Positions 1-9,662 of a stretch of 64,000 nt of DNA are shown one piece after another. Below the pieces are notes generated by a model. The model did no database searches and was not told where the DNA came from. It saw only the letters and a list, made by a program, of their open reading frames with translations. Source of the stretch: Burkholderiaceae bacterium (GTDB lineage Bacteria; Pseudomonadota; Gammaproteobacteria; Burkholderiales; Burkholderiaceae); the NCBI GenBank assembly GCA_021166835.1, contig JAJPEN010000039.1, positions 22,696-86,695 of the forward strand, given 5' to 3'. Position 1 is the first letter of the stretch; every line of letters begins with the position of its first letter. A program made the translations under genes and the position numbers.

Positions 1-158
1 CGCTGTTCTACCTGAAGAGCGTCGCCCCTCCGCAGATCTCGATGGCGATGATCTTCCGCGCCGCCGTGCCCTTCCTGCTGCTGCAGGCGTTCGGGCTTCT
101 GCTGTGCATCGTCTTCCCGCAGATCGTGCTGTGGCTGCCGGGGCTGCTGTACAAGTGA
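1..158 (+). CDS. TRAP transporter large permease, C-terminal end (partial)
   Basis: The reading frame enters from the left edge at base 3 and ends with TGA at 156-158, giving 51 residues. It contains LFYLKSVAPP, then a hydrophobic helix and a short LWLPGLLYK tail. This is the typical end of DctM-type large permeases of tripartite ATP-independent periplasmic transporters, which import small organic acids across the inner membrane. The periplasmic binding protein and small permease would lie to the left, outside the window, so the substrate cannot be inferred. It converges on the acyl-CoA ligase across a tandem hairpin. Confidence 0.75.
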   Translation, partial: LFYLKSVAPPQISMAMIFRAAVPFLLLQAFGLLLCIVFPQIVLWLPGLLYK

Positions 159-182
159 GCGGGCGGGCGGCTCAATCGCACG

Positions 183-235
183 CCGCCCGCAGAAGCGGGC
201 GGATTGGTCCCACGCCGCCCGCGGGAAGCGGGCGG
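183..235. terminator. Tandem hairpins, likely bidirectional terminator
   Basis: Two near-identical hairpins stand side by side. The first has stem CCGCCCGC (183-190), loop AGAA and GCGGGCGG (195-202). The second has the same stem at 215-222 and 228-235 with a GGGAA loop. They separate two convergent genes. No T tract follows, so the terminator role is inferred from position and stem strength. Confidence 0.55.
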
Positions 236-242
236 CTCAGTG

Positions 243-1916
243 TCACGCTCCGCGGGCCTGCGCGCGCTCCTGCTCCCGTCTGCGCAGCACCGCGCGCTGC
301 ACCTTGCCGGTGGTCGTCATCGGCAGCTCGTCGACGAACTCGATCTCCTTCGGGTACTCGTAGGGCGCTAGCTTGCCGCGCACGTGCAGCTGCAGCGCCT
401 CGACCAGCTCGTCGCAGGGGCGCTGCCCCGACGCGAGCACGACGTAGGCCTTCACCAGGTTGCCGCGCTCGACGTCGGGCTTGGGCACCACCGCCGCATT
501 GGCGACCGCCGGATGCCGGATCAGGCAGCTCTCGATCTCGCTCGGGCCGATGCGGTAGCCGGCTGCCTTGAACATGTCGTCGGCACGTCCGCCGTACCAG
601 AGATAGCCGTCGGGGTCCGCGGCGGCGAGATCGCCGGTACGCAACCAGTTGCCGGTGTACTTGTTTCGCGTGGCTTCGTCGTTGTGCCAGTAGCCGAGGA
701 AGACGACCGGATCGGGGTCGCCGTGGATGTCGAAGCGGCCCACCGCGATCTCTCCGAGCTGGCCGGGCGGCAGTTCGTTGCCGTCGTCGTCGAGGATCGC
801 GATGCGGTGTCCGGGGTAGGGACGTCCGATCGAGCCGGGGCGCGCAGGCCAGCGCTGCGACGAGTTGCCGACGACGTAGTTCGCTTCGGTCTGCCCGAAG
901 ATCTCGTTGACGGTGATCCCCAGCGCGTCGCGGCACCAGTCGAACAGCGTGTCGCCTACCGCTTCTCCGCCGCTCATGATCGCGCGCAGCGCGAGCCGGT
1001 GGCGCCTGCGCGGCTCCGGTTCGTGCTTCATCAGCATCTTCAGCGCGGTGGGAAAGAGGAACGCGTTCGTCACGCCGTGTCGTTCGAGCATCTGGTAGGC
1101 GCGGGCCGGGTCGAAGCGGCCCGTGGAGGCGACGATCGGGCGTCCGAAATAGAGCACAGGCAGCAGCGCATCCATCAGCCCGCCGGTCCACGCCCAGTCG
1201 GCCGGCGACCAGAACACGTCGCGTGCGCGCGGGAACCAGTTCTGCGAGGCGACGAAGCCGGTGAGGTTGCCGATCAGCGTGCGATGCGCGATCAGCGCGC
1301 CCTTGGGCGGCCCGGTCGTGCCGCTCGTGTAGATGAGCACCGCCGGGTCGTCGGCGTTCGTGCCGACGGCTTCGAAGCGGTCGCTGCCCGAGGCGAGCAG
1401 CGACGACCAGGCGTGTTCGCCGTTGCCGAGCGCGGGCGGCGCGTCGCCGTCGTCGACGACGACCAGGTGGCGCAGCGCGTCGCCGCGCGCGGCGCGAACC
1501 GCGTCTGCCTGCGCAGCGGCGACGATCGCGATCGACGCTTCGCTGTCTGCGAGCCGATAGCGCAGCGCCTCGGGTCCGAACAGCATCGACAACGGCATCG
1601 CGATCGCGCCCAGCGAATGGATCGCCACGTGCGAGACGACCGTCTCGGGACGCTGCGGCAGCACGATCGCGATGCGATCGCCGCGCTGCGCGCCGAGCGC
1701 GCGCAGCGCGTTCGCCAGGCGGTTGCCGTCGCGCTGCAGGCGCCGGTACGTGACGCGTTCGGTGCGCCCGTCGCCATGATCTACGATGAGCGCCGTGCGG
1801 CGCGCATCGCCCGCCCAGCGCGTGCAGCAGGCCTGCGCGATGTTGAAGCGATCGGGAACGTGCCAGCGGAATTGCGAGTACAAGGCCTCGTAGTCGTCGC
1901 GCAACCCGTCTCTCAT
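243..1916 (-). CDS. AMP-dependent acyl-CoA synthetase (acetyl/medium-chain type)
   Basis: This protein of 557 aa activates a carboxylic acid to its acyl-CoA through an acyl-adenylate in the cytoplasm. The P-loop-like AMP-binding motif YTSGTTGPPKG lies near residue 196. NEIFGQTEANYVVGN (A5 region) and WLRTGDLAAADPDGYLWYGG (A7/A8) follow, and the catalytic Lys of TTGKVQR is near residue 536. The overall form is that of the AcsA/medium-chain acyl-CoA synthetase branch; the acid is unknown. The ATG at 1916 is preceded by GGAG. A much longer open frame runs further upstream, but it overlaps the divergent hydrolase and is not needed. It shares a 54-bp divergent promoter region with that hydrolase. 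Confidence 0.85.
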   Translation of the reverse strand: MRDGLRDDYEALYSQFRWHVPDRFNIAQACCTRWAGDARRTALIVDHGDGRTERVTYRRLQRDGNRLANALRALGAQRGDRIAIVLPQRPETVVSHVAIHSLGAIAMPLSMLFGPEALRYRLADSEASIAIVAAAQADAVRAARGDALRHLVVVDDGDAPPALGNGEHAWSSLLASGSDRFEAVGTNADDPAVLIYTSGTTGPPKGALIAHRTLIGNLTGFVASQNWFPRARDVFWSPADWAWTGGLMDALLPVLYFGRPIVASTGRFDPARAYQMLERHGVTNAFLFPTALKMLMKHEPEPRRRHRLALRAIMSGGEAVGDTLFDWCRDALGITVNEIFGQTEANYVVGNSSQRWPARPGSIGRPYPGHRIAILDDDGNELPPGQLGEIAVGRFDIHGDPDPVVFLGYWHNDEATRNKYTGNWLRTGDLAAADPDGYLWYGGRADDMFKAAGYRIGPSEIESCLIRHPAVANAAVVPKPDVERGNLVKAYVVLASGQRPCDELVEALQLHVRGKLAPYEYPKEIEFVDELPMTTTGKVQRAVLRRREQERAQARGA

Positions 1917-1970
1917 GCCTGTCTCCGTCTTTTTCTGTCCCGTCGGGCGCCGCCCGCAGGAGTGATCATT

Positions 1971-2882
1971 GTGCCCAGTTCCGCTGCCGGCGGCGCGTAT
2001 CGCCCGCAACGCGAGAGCCGTTCCCTGTTCCCCGTCGTGCGCGGGCTGCGCTACCACCTGCGCTGCTGGGACGGGGAAGGCCCGGAAGGCGCCGCGCCGA
2101 CGGTCTTCCTGCTGCACGGCTGGATGGACGTCTCGGCGTCGTTCCAGTTCGTCGTCGACCGATTGCCGCGGCGCTGGCGGGTGCTCGCGCCCGACTGGCG
2201 CGGGTTCGGCGAAACCGACCGGTCCGGCGTCGACACCTACTGGTTTCCCGACTACCTGGGCGACCTCGACGCGCTGCTGCAGGCCTTCTCGCCGACGCAG
2301 GCGGTCGACCTCGTCGGCCACAGCATGGGCGGCAACGTGGCGCTGCTGTACGCCGGAATCCGTCCGCAGCGCGTTCGCCGCCTGGTGAATCTCGACGGAC
2401 TCGGGCTTCCCGCGTCGCGGCCCGGGCAGGCGCCCGGCCGCTACGCGAAGTGGCTCGATGCGCTCGCCGGCGGCGCTTCGATGCGCGACTATCCGTCGCG
2501 GCAGGCGGTTGCCGAGCGGCTGATGCACAACGACCCGCGATTGCCCGCCGACCGCGCCGCGTTCCTCGCGCTGCACTGGGCGCGCGAGAAGGCCGACGGC
2601 CGCTTCGAGCTGCTCGGCGATCCGGTGCACCGCCTGCCGTCGCCGATCCTGTATCGCGTCGACGAGACGCTCGCCTGCTGGCGCGAGGCACGTGCCGACG
2701 TGCTGCTCGTCACCGCCGGCATCGTCGACGAGCGCGGCGCTTTCGCGCGCCAACCCGACTACGAGGAGCGGCTGCGCGCGATCCGCTCGCTGCGCAGGGT
2801 CGAGGTTGCCGATGCCGGTCACATGCTCCACCATGAGCGTCCCGGCGAAGTCGCCCGGCTGATCGAGGAGTTCTTCGCTTGA
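1971..2882 (+). CDS. Alpha/beta-fold hydrolase
   Basis: This is a 303-aa serine hydrolase. It has an oxyanion segment LLHGWMDVS, the nucleophile elbow GHSMGGN with Ser near residue 118, an acidic segment GIVDERG and the catalytic His in DAGHMLHHERP. No signal peptide is visible, so it is probably cytoplasmic. GTG 1971 was chosen because AGGAG (1958-1962) sits 8 nt upstream; GTG 1962 is the alternative. The gene is divergent from the acyl-CoA ligase, which suggests a shared catabolic role (ester or thioester substrate), but no substrate can be assigned. Its stop overlaps the next start. Confidence 0.8.
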   Translation: MPSSAAGGAYRPQRESRSLFPVVRGLRYHLRCWDGEGPEGAAPTVFLLHGWMDVSASFQFVVDRLPRRWRVLAPDWRGFGETDRSGVDTYWFPDYLGDLDALLQAFSPTQAVDLVGHSMGGNVALLYAGIRPQRVRRLVNLDGLGLPASRPGQAPGRYAKWLDALAGGASMRDYPSRQAVAERLMHNDPRLPADRAAFLALHWAREKADGRFELLGDPVHRLPSPILYRVDETLACWREARADVLLVTAGIVDERGAFARQPDYEERLRAIRSLRRVEVADAGHMLHHERPGEVARLIEEFFA

Positions 2883-3796
2883 CGCACGGCCGCGCACCTG
2901 GCGTGCCACTGCCGCACATCGACGCCGACCTGCACAGTCACTCCTGCGTCTCCGACGGTACGCTCACCCCTGCCGAAGTGGTTCGCCGCGCGCATGCCGG
3001 CGGCGTGCGGCTGTTCGCGCTCACCGACCACGATCACCTCGGCGGACTGGCCGAGGCGCGCGCGCAGGCGCAGCGCCTGGGCGTGGCCTTCGTCGGCGGC
3101 GTCGAGGTCTCGGTGAGCTGGGGCGTCGAGACCGTACACGTCGTCGGACTGCGGATCGATCCGGCTGCGCGCGCATTGGCCGAGGGGCTCGCCGCGACGC
3201 GCAGCGGACGCCAGGAGCGCGCACGCGCGATGGGCGAGGAGCTGGCGCGCGCCGGCATCGAAGGCGCCTTCGAGGGAGCGCTGCGCCACGTGTCGAATCC
3301 GGCGATGGTCGGGCGCACGCATTTCGCGCGTCATCTGGTCGAGCAGGGCGTCTGCGGCGACGTGCGCGAGGTGTTCCGGCGCTACCTCGTCGAAGGCAAG
3401 CCCGGCTTCGTCCCGCACCGCTGGGCGACGCTCGAGGATGCGGTGGGCTGGATCGTCGAGGCCGGCGGCGTGGCGGTGCTCGCGCATCCGGCGCGCTACC
3501 GGCTCGATGCGGCAGCGCTCGACGCGCTGATCGACGAGTTCCGCGCGTTCGGCGGCGCCGGCATCGAGGTCGTCAGCGCCTCGCACACGCGGGACGACCA
3601 ACGGCGTTTCGCCGCGATCGCGTCGCGCCTCGGGATGCTCGCCTCGCGCGGCTCCGATTTCCACGGACCCGGCGAGAACCGCGTCGAGTTCGGCCAGCTG
3701 CCGGCGCTGCCCGAAGGACTCGTCCCGGTCTGGCACGACTGGCCCGAAGCGGCGCGCGCAGGCGCATCGGGCCTGGCGAGCGCAGGCTACGCATGA
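2879..3796 (+). CDS. PHP-domain phosphoesterase (RNase AM / 3',5'-nucleoside bisphosphate phosphatase family)
   Basis: This protein of 305 aa belongs to the TrpH/YciV PHP family. Characterised members dephosphorylate 3',5'-nucleotides such as pAp, or trim RNA 5' ends. The trinuclear metal site is visible: DLHSHSCVSDGTL near residues 17-29, LTDHDHL, E in GGVEVS, H in LAHPARY, and RGSDFHGPGE near the C-terminus. The TTG start at 2879 overlaps the hydrolase stop (TTGA), and no in-frame ATG lies nearby. It overlaps the next gene by ATGA, so the hydrolase, PHP and YciO-like genes probably form one transcription unit. Confidence 0.82.
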   Translation: MTHGRAPGVPLPHIDADLHSHSCVSDGTLTPAEVVRRAHAGGVRLFALTDHDHLGGLAEARAQAQRLGVAFVGGVEVSVSWGVETVHVVGLRIDPAARALAEGLAATRSGRQERARAMGEELARAGIEGAFEGALRHVSNPAMVGRTHFARHLVEQGVCGDVREVFRRYLVEGKPGFVPHRWATLEDAVGWIVEAGGVAVLAHPARYRLDAAALDALIDEFRAFGGAGIEVVSASHTRDDQRRFAAIASRLGMLASRGSDFHGPGENRVEFGQLPALPEGLVPVWHDWPEAARAGASGLASAGYA

Positions 3797-4449
3797 CGCA
3801 GCGCCTGGAGATCCATCCGGCGAATCCGCAGCGGCGACTCCTCGTACGCGCCGCCGAAGCGCTGCGCCGGGGCGAACTGGCGGCGATGCCCACCGACGCC
3901 TGCTACGTGCTCGCCTGCCGCCTCGGCGACCGCGACGCGGTCGAGCGGCTGCGCGCGATTCGCGGGCTCGACGAGCGGCACCTGCTCACGCTGATGTGCC
4001 GCGACCTCTCGGAGCTGTCCACCTACGCGCGCGTCGACAATTCGCAGTACCGCTTCCTGAAGGAGTGGACGCCCGGCCCCTACACCTTCGTGCTCGACGC
4101 GACGCGCGAGGTGCCCCGGCGCCTGTGGCACCCGTCGCGCAAGACGATCGGGCTGCGCGTGCCCGATTCGCCGGTCGCCCAAGGCGTGCTCGAGGAGCAC
4201 GGCGAGCCGCTGCTGTGCTCGAGCCTGATCCTTCCGGGCGAGGACGATCCGCTGCACGAGGCCGACGAAATCGTCGAGCGGCTGTCCGGACGCGTCGATC
4301 TGGTCATCGACGCGGGCGGGCAGGGCTTCGAGCCGACCACGGTCGTCGACCTCACCGGCGACGAGCCCGCTGTCGTGCGCATCGGGCGCGGCGACATCGG
4401 CGCCGCGATCGCGCGTCCCGCCGCCTCGAGCCTGCGCGTGCGCTTCTGA
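3793..4449 (+). CDS. L-threonylcarbamoyladenylate synthase-type protein (Sua5/YciO/YrdC family)
   Basis: This is a 218-aa YrdC-fold protein. The fold's nucleotide-binding features appear as MPTDACYVLACRLGD (usually PTDTxYGL), KTIGLRVPDSP and SSLILPG. Family members TsaC and Sua5 make threonylcarbamoyl-AMP for tRNA t6A. The YciO branch shares the fold but its role is less certain. The PTDAC variant in place of PTDT and the context next to a PHP gene favour YciO over TsaC. The ATG at 3793 overlaps the PHP stop. Confidence 0.8.
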   Translation: MTQRLEIHPANPQRRLLVRAAEALRRGELAAMPTDACYVLACRLGDRDAVERLRAIRGLDERHLLTLMCRDLSELSTYARVDNSQYRFLKEWTPGPYTFVLDATREVPRRLWHPSRKTIGLRVPDSPVAQGVLEEHGEPLLCSSLILPGEDDPLHEADEIVERLSGRVDLVIDAGGQGFEPTTVVDLTGDEPAVVRIGRGDIGAAIARPAASSLRVRF

Positions 4450-4479
4450 CGCAGCCCCGGAAGTCGACGGGGCCGCTGC

Positions 4480-4485
4480 TACAAT
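4480..4485 (+). promoter_or_regulatory. -10 element (TACAAT) for the site-2 protease gene
   Basis: TACAAT ends 7 nt before the ATG at 4493. No good -35 box is seen. The spacing predicts transcription starting at or just before the ATG, so the mRNA could be leaderless; no Shine-Dalgarno sequence is visible. Confidence 0.4.
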
Positions 4486-4492
4486 CGTCGCC

Positions 4493-5152
4493 ATGGAACC
4501 GAGCCTGCCGCAGCTGGTGGCGGTGTATGCGATCCCTGTGATCCTCGCCATCACGCTGCACGAAGCGGCTCACGCTTTCGTCGCCGCGCGGCTCGGCGAT
4601 CGCACCGCGCAGCAGCTCGGTCGCATGACGCTCAATCCTCTTCGCCACATCGATCCGATAGGCACGCTGCTGGTGCCTGCGCTGATCCTGCTCGCGAGCA
4701 AGGCGATGGGCGGCGCGCTGCTCTTCGGCTGGGCCAGGCCGGTGCCGATCGTCCAGTCGAACCTGCGCTCGCCGCGGCGCGACATGGGGATCGTGGCCGC
4801 CGCGGGCCCCGGCGCGAACATCGCGATGGCGCTCGGCTGGGGAGTGCTGTTCAAGCTGCTGCTGGCCGGCGGTATAGACAGCGCGCTCGCCTTCGAGATG
4901 GCCAGGGCGGGCGTTCTCGTCAATCTCGCGCTGGCCGTGCTCAATCTCGTGCCGATACCGCCGCTCGACGGCGGGCGAATCGTCGCGAGCGTCCTGCCCG
5001 ACCGCGCCGCCCGCGTCTATTCGCGCGTCGAGCCCTGGGGCATCTTCCTGCTGCTCGCGCTGCTTGCCACCGGCGAGCTGGGCGGCGTGCTGATGCCGCT
5101 CGTCTATTACGGGGCGGACCTCGTCTCGTCGGTGCTCGCGCTGGACAGCTGA
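4493..5152 (+). CDS. Site-2 protease family membrane protein (peptidase M50)
   Basis: This 219-aa polytopic membrane metalloprotease carries the zinc motif HEAAH in TLHEAAHAFVAARLGD (about residues 23-27). The second zinc-binding segment is VPIPPLDGGRIV, the NxxPxxPLDGG signature with the third ligand Asp. About five to six hydrophobic helices are present, and there is no PDZ domain. It therefore belongs to the short, PDZ-less M50 group (FtsH-independent intramembrane protease homologues), not RseP. The substrate is unknown. Confidence 0.85.
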   Translation: MEPSLPQLVAVYAIPVILAITLHEAAHAFVAARLGDRTAQQLGRMTLNPLRHIDPIGTLLVPALILLASKAMGGALLFGWARPVPIVQSNLRSPRRDMGIVAAAGPGANIAMALGWGVLFKLLLAGGIDSALAFEMARAGVLVNLALAVLNLVPIPPLDGGRIVASVLPDRAARVYSRVEPWGIFLLLALLATGELGGVLMPLVYYGADLVSSVLALDS

Positions 5153-5175
5153 GGCTTCGACGACACGGCGCGCGC

Positions 5176-8022
5176 TCAGGCCTCGCGCGATTCGACCGCG
5201 TCGGCGTCGTGCACGAGATGCATCCGGCGCAGCGTCGGAAGCGACTCGAGGAATTCGGCCAGCTCGGCGAAGGGCAGGGGTTCGCAGATCAGCGCGCCCT
5301 GCACCTGGTCGCAGTCGAGCGCGCGCAACTCGCGCAGCTCGGCGGCCGTCTCCACGCCCTCGACCATCGCCTGCATGCCGAGCTTGGCCGCCATCGCGGT
5401 GATCGCCTGCACGATCGCGGCATTGCCGCGATCCTCGGGAAGGTTCTGGACGAAGGCGCGGTCGATCTTCAGGCCGTCCACCGGCAGGTTCTTCAGGTAC
5501 GACAACGACGCGTAGCCGGTGCCGAAGTTGTCGATGACGACGCGCACGCCGAGCCGGCGCAGCTCGCCGATCAGCGTCACCGTGCGATCGGCGTTCTCGA
5601 TGAACGCGCTCTCGGTCAGCTCCAGGCGCAGCAGCCGCGGCGGGAAGCGTCGCTCGAGCAACGACTCGTTCAGCGCGGAGAGGAAGCCCTCCTCGGCGAG
5701 CTGTCGGGCCGACACGTTCACCGAGACGGCGATCTCCGGCCAGGCTTCCAGGCCCAGGCGCACGCGATCGTCCAGTGCGCGGCGGATCGTCCACAGGCCC
5801 AGCTCGCGGACCGCGTTGCTCTGCTCGGCGGCCGGCAGGAACTGGTCGGGCAGCAGCATTCCGCGCACCGGATGCCGCCAGCGCAGCAGACCCTCGAAGC
5901 CGACGACGCGCCGCTCGCCGATGTTCATGATCGGCTGGTAGTGCAGGTCCAGCTCGCCGCGCAGGATCGCCTGCGGCAGTTCGGCGACGAGCTGCAGCTG
6001 CTCGGCGCGCCCGCCCGAGACGCCGCCGGCGAAGAACTGCACGTCGTTGCGCCCGGCCGATTTCGCCTGGTACATCGCGGCGTCGGCGCAGCGGATCAGC
6101 GATTGCGCGTCGTTGGCGTCGTCGGGAGCAAAGGCGACGCCGATGCTCGCCGACAGGAAATAGGCGCGGTTCGACAGCACCAGCGGGCGTTCGATCGAAG
6201 CGAGCAGGGCGCGCGCGGTCGCCTCGACTTCGTCGCGCGTACCGGCCCGCGAGATCAGCGCGACGAACTCGTCGCCGCCCATGCGGCCGACGACGTCGCG
6301 CGGGCCGACCGCTTCGCCGAGCCGGCGCGCGACTTCGATCAGCGCCTTGTCGCCCGCGCTGTGCCCGAGCGTGTCGTTGATCAGCTTGTAGCGATCGAGG
6401 TCGACGTAGAGAAGCGCGGCGCGTTCGCCCGCGCGCAATCGTTCGTCGAGCTGCTGCAGCAGGTATGCGCGGTTGGGCAGCGCGGTGAGCGCATCGTGCA
6501 GCGACGCGTAGGTGAGCCGTCGTTCGGCCGCCTTGCGCTGCAGGTACAGCGACAGCGTGCGCGAGATCGTCTCGGCCGCCTCGCGCAGGAAGCTCTCGCC
6601 GCGGAATGCCACCGGCGCGAGGAACAGCAGCAGGCTCTGCGGGCGGCCGTGCTCGTCGCGCAGGACGGTGACGAAGGCGGCGTTCGCGCCGAGCGCGCGC
6701 GTGCGGTAGCGCGCGGTGAACGACGGATGCAGCGCGAGATCGGCGATCCAGGCGTCGCGCGCCTCGCGCCAGCATTCGTCCTCGATGCCGCCGTCGTCGA
6801 GCGCGATCTCGTCGGGAAGCGCGGCGATGGTCTGCGTGAATGCCGGATAGCCCCAGCGTTCGCGCGCCCGTAGTCCGTGACCCGAGCGAACGAGGTGCAC
6901 GCCGCCGATCCAGCCGAGCTTGCCGCAGACGGTGATCAGGATCGCGGTGATCACGCGCTGCGGCTCGGTCTGCTCGCGCATGATCGCGGCGATGTCGCCT
7001 TCCAGCTCGAGCAGGATGCGCTGCTGCTTCTCCCGCGTGATGTCGCGCCCGACGCCGCGGTACCCGATGAACTGGCCGCCTTCGTCGTAGACCGGGTGCC
7101 CGCTGAGCGACAGGTGGTGCACGATGCCCTGCGGATCGATCTGGCTGAACTCGAAGTTCTCGAAGGGCTTGTGCGCTTCGCAGATCGCGCGGTGCGTCTC
7201 CCAGTCGGGCGACAGGAAATCGCTCTCCGGCGTCTCCCAGCGGCGCCGCCCCATCGACGAGCGCGCCCAGTTGCCGACCACGGCGCCGAAGGAGTCGGAC
7301 AGGAAGGACACGCGGTGCTGCGCGTCGGTCTCCCAGATCCAGTCGGAGCTCAGATGCGTGAGGTCGCGGAACTTGGCTTCGCTCGCCGCGAGCTGCTGCT
7401 GCATCGCGCGCATGCCGGTGATGTCCTGCACGATGCCCGTCATGCGCACGACTTCTCCCTGCTCGTCGCGTTCGGCGTGGCCCAGGCTGCGCACCCAGAC
7501 GACGTCGCGCGTCGGGCGCATCCAGCGGAAGTCGACGCGGACTTCGCCGCCGGATTTCATCGCGCGCCGATGCGCTTCGCGCCAACGCTCCTGGTCGTTC
7601 GGGTGGATGTGCGCCAGCAGCGTGCGTGGCGGCGGGACGCCGGCGGCAGGATCCCGGCCGAACAGGCGGAACGCGCCGTCGCTCCAGTGCAGCGTGTTCG
7701 CATGCAGGTCGTGCGTCCACGAACCGAGGCCGGCCAGTTGTTCGATGGCGTCCTGGCGCGCGCTTGAGCGAGAGCTCGCTTCGGCGCTCTGCCGGGCGCG
7801 CGAGGCGCGCGACCGACGCGCCGCGTTCAGCGCGACGAAGCCGATCGCGCCGGCCAGCGCGGCGAGCGCGCCCGTCCAGGCTGCGATGCCGGCCGATCCG
7901 GCGCTGCCGAAGTAGGCTACGCTCGCGCCGACGACGCCGGCGAGCATCGCCGCGGCGGCCGCTGCCAATGCGAACGACTCGAGCCGCGCGATCGCGACCC
8001 GCTCGGGAGCGGTGTCCGGAAT
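5176..8022 (-). CDS. Membrane-anchored PAS-PAS-GAF-GGDEF-EAL signalling protein
   Basis: This is a c-di-GMP turnover protein of about 948 aa. In order it has two N-terminal membrane helices, PAS (about 95-220) and PAS (about 225-335), each followed by PAC-like segments, a GAF-like segment (about 340-490), GGDEF (motif at 582-586) and EAL (about 690-940). GGDEF is intact, but the RxxD inhibitory site is missing (GPRD at that position). The EAL signature reads EGL near residue 710. The DDFGTG loop reads DNFGTGYASL, and QGYLxSRP reads QGALICEP, so phosphodiesterase activity may be weak or absent. The start is uncertain. CAGGAG lies 6 nt before an ATT codon at 8022; the first ATG is at 7947 and would cut the first helix. 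Upstream lies the divergent methyltransferase. Confidence 0.82.
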   Translation of the reverse strand: MPDTAPERVAIARLESFALAAAAAAMLAGVVGASVAYFGSAGSAGIAAWTGALAALAGAIGFVALNAARRSRASRARQSAEASSRSSARQDAIEQLAGLGSWTHDLHANTLHWSDGAFRLFGRDPAAGVPPPRTLLAHIHPNDQERWREAHRRAMKSGGEVRVDFRWMRPTRDVVWVRSLGHAERDEQGEVVRMTGIVQDITGMRAMQQQLAASEAKFRDLTHLSSDWIWETDAQHRVSFLSDSFGAVVGNWARSSMGRRRWETPESDFLSPDWETHRAICEAHKPFENFEFSQIDPQGIVHHLSLSGHPVYDEGGQFIGYRGVGRDITREKQQRILLELEGDIAAIMREQTEPQRVITAILITVCGKLGWIGGVHLVRSGHGLRARERWGYPAFTQTIAALPDEIALDDGGIEDECWREARDAWIADLALHPSFTARYRTRALGANAAFVTVLRDEHGRPQSLLLFLAPVAFRGESFLREAAETISRTLSLYLQRKAAERRLTYASLHDALTALPNRAYLLQQLDERLRAGERAALLYVDLDRYKLINDTLGHSAGDKALIEVARRLGEAVGPRDVVGRMGGDEFVALISRAGTRDEVEATARALLASIERPLVLSNRAYFLSASIGVAFAPDDANDAQSLIRCADAAMYQAKSAGRNDVQFFAGGVSGGRAEQLQLVAELPQAILRGELDLHYQPIMNIGERRVVGFEGLLRWRHPVRGMLLPDQFLPAAEQSNAVRELGLWTIRRALDDRVRLGLEAWPEIAVSVNVSARQLAEEGFLSALNESLLERRFPPRLLRLELTESAFIENADRTVTLIGELRRLGVRVVIDNFGTGYASLSYLKNLPVDGLKIDRAFVQNLPEDRGNAAIVQAITAMAAKLGMQAMVEGVETAAELRELRALDCDQVQGALICEPLPFAELAEFLESLPTLRRMHLVHDADAVESREA

Positions 8023-8103
8023 CTCGTTCTCCTGTCGGGGGGCCCGCAGAGGCCGGGTCGGCCCACTGTAACGGAAGCGTGTTGTCGCAACGAGGAATTT
8101 GTC

Positions 8104-8754
8104 GTGTCCGAGCCGAATGAATGTCGCTGCGCCGCGTCCCGCAGCGCCTCGCCGTGGATCCTTCGCTGGCTCGAGCGGCTGCCGCCCGGCGCCACAGTGC
8201 TCGACTTCGCTGCCGGTTCGGGACGACATGCGCTCGCCGCCTGCGAGCGCGGCCTGCGCGTCGTCGCGATCGATCGCGACGAGCAGGCGCTCGCGCGCCT
8301 GCACGATGCGACGTGCATGGCGACGCGCGCCACGACGGGTGCCACGACGGGCCCCGCCGGGCGGGCGGACGACGTCGCCGGCCTAGGCTCGATCGCGTTG
8401 CGCGTCGCCGATCTCGAAGCGGGCCCGTGGCCCTTCGAGGCGCACGAGCGCTTCGATGCCGTCGTCGTCGCGAACTACCTGTTCCGGCCGCGCTTCGCGC
8501 TGCTCGCCGCGCTGGTCGCGCCGAACGGGCTGCTCGTCTACGAGACCTTCGCGCAGGGCAACGAACGCTACGGTCGTCCGTCGAACCCGGCGTTCCTGCT
8601 CGCGCCCGAAGAGCTGTGCGTGCGCGCCCGACGCGCCGGGCTCACCGTGATCGGCTACGAAGCCGGCATCGTGCAGCGGCCCGCGCCGGCGGCGATCCAG
8701 CGCGTCTGCGCGGTGCGCACGCGCGACGCCGAGGCACTGGCGACGCTCGGCTAG
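8104..8754 (+). CDS. Class I SAM-dependent methyltransferase
   Basis: This 216-aa protein has a Rossmann methyltransferase motif [14 protein letters not shown] (about residues 31-43), followed by [11 protein letters not shown] (motif II acidic residue) and [13 protein letters not shown] (motif IV). It resembles the small TehB/tellurite-resistance-like group of methyltransferases; the substrate is unknown. An unusual low-complexity insert ([14 protein letters not shown]) comes from a short tandem duplication near 8330-8350. The GTG at 8104 has GAGG upstream. It is divergent from the GGDEF/EAL gene. Its stop lies inside the dapA -10 element. Confidence 0.75.
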   Translation: MSEPNECRCAASRSASPWILRWLERLPPGATVLDFAAGSGRHALAACERGLRVVAIDRDEQALARLHDATCMATRATTGATTGPAGRADDVAGLGSIALRVADLEAGPWPFEAHERFDAVVVANYLFRPRFALLAALVAPNGLLVYETFAQGNERYGRPSNPAFLLAPEELCVRARRAGLTVIGYEAGIVQRPAPAAIQRVCAVRTRDAEALATLG

Positions 8755-8758
8755 AATG
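8753..8758 (+). promoter_or_regulatory. -10 element (TAGAAT) for dapA
   Basis: TAGAAT overlaps the stop codon of the upstream methyltransferase and sits 25 nt before the dapA ATG. No convincing -35 box is visible. Confidence 0.35.
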
Positions 8759-8783
8759 TCTCGTTTTTCAGCGACCGACCATC

Positions 8784-9658
<875 letters not shown>

Positions 9659-9662
<4 letters not shown>

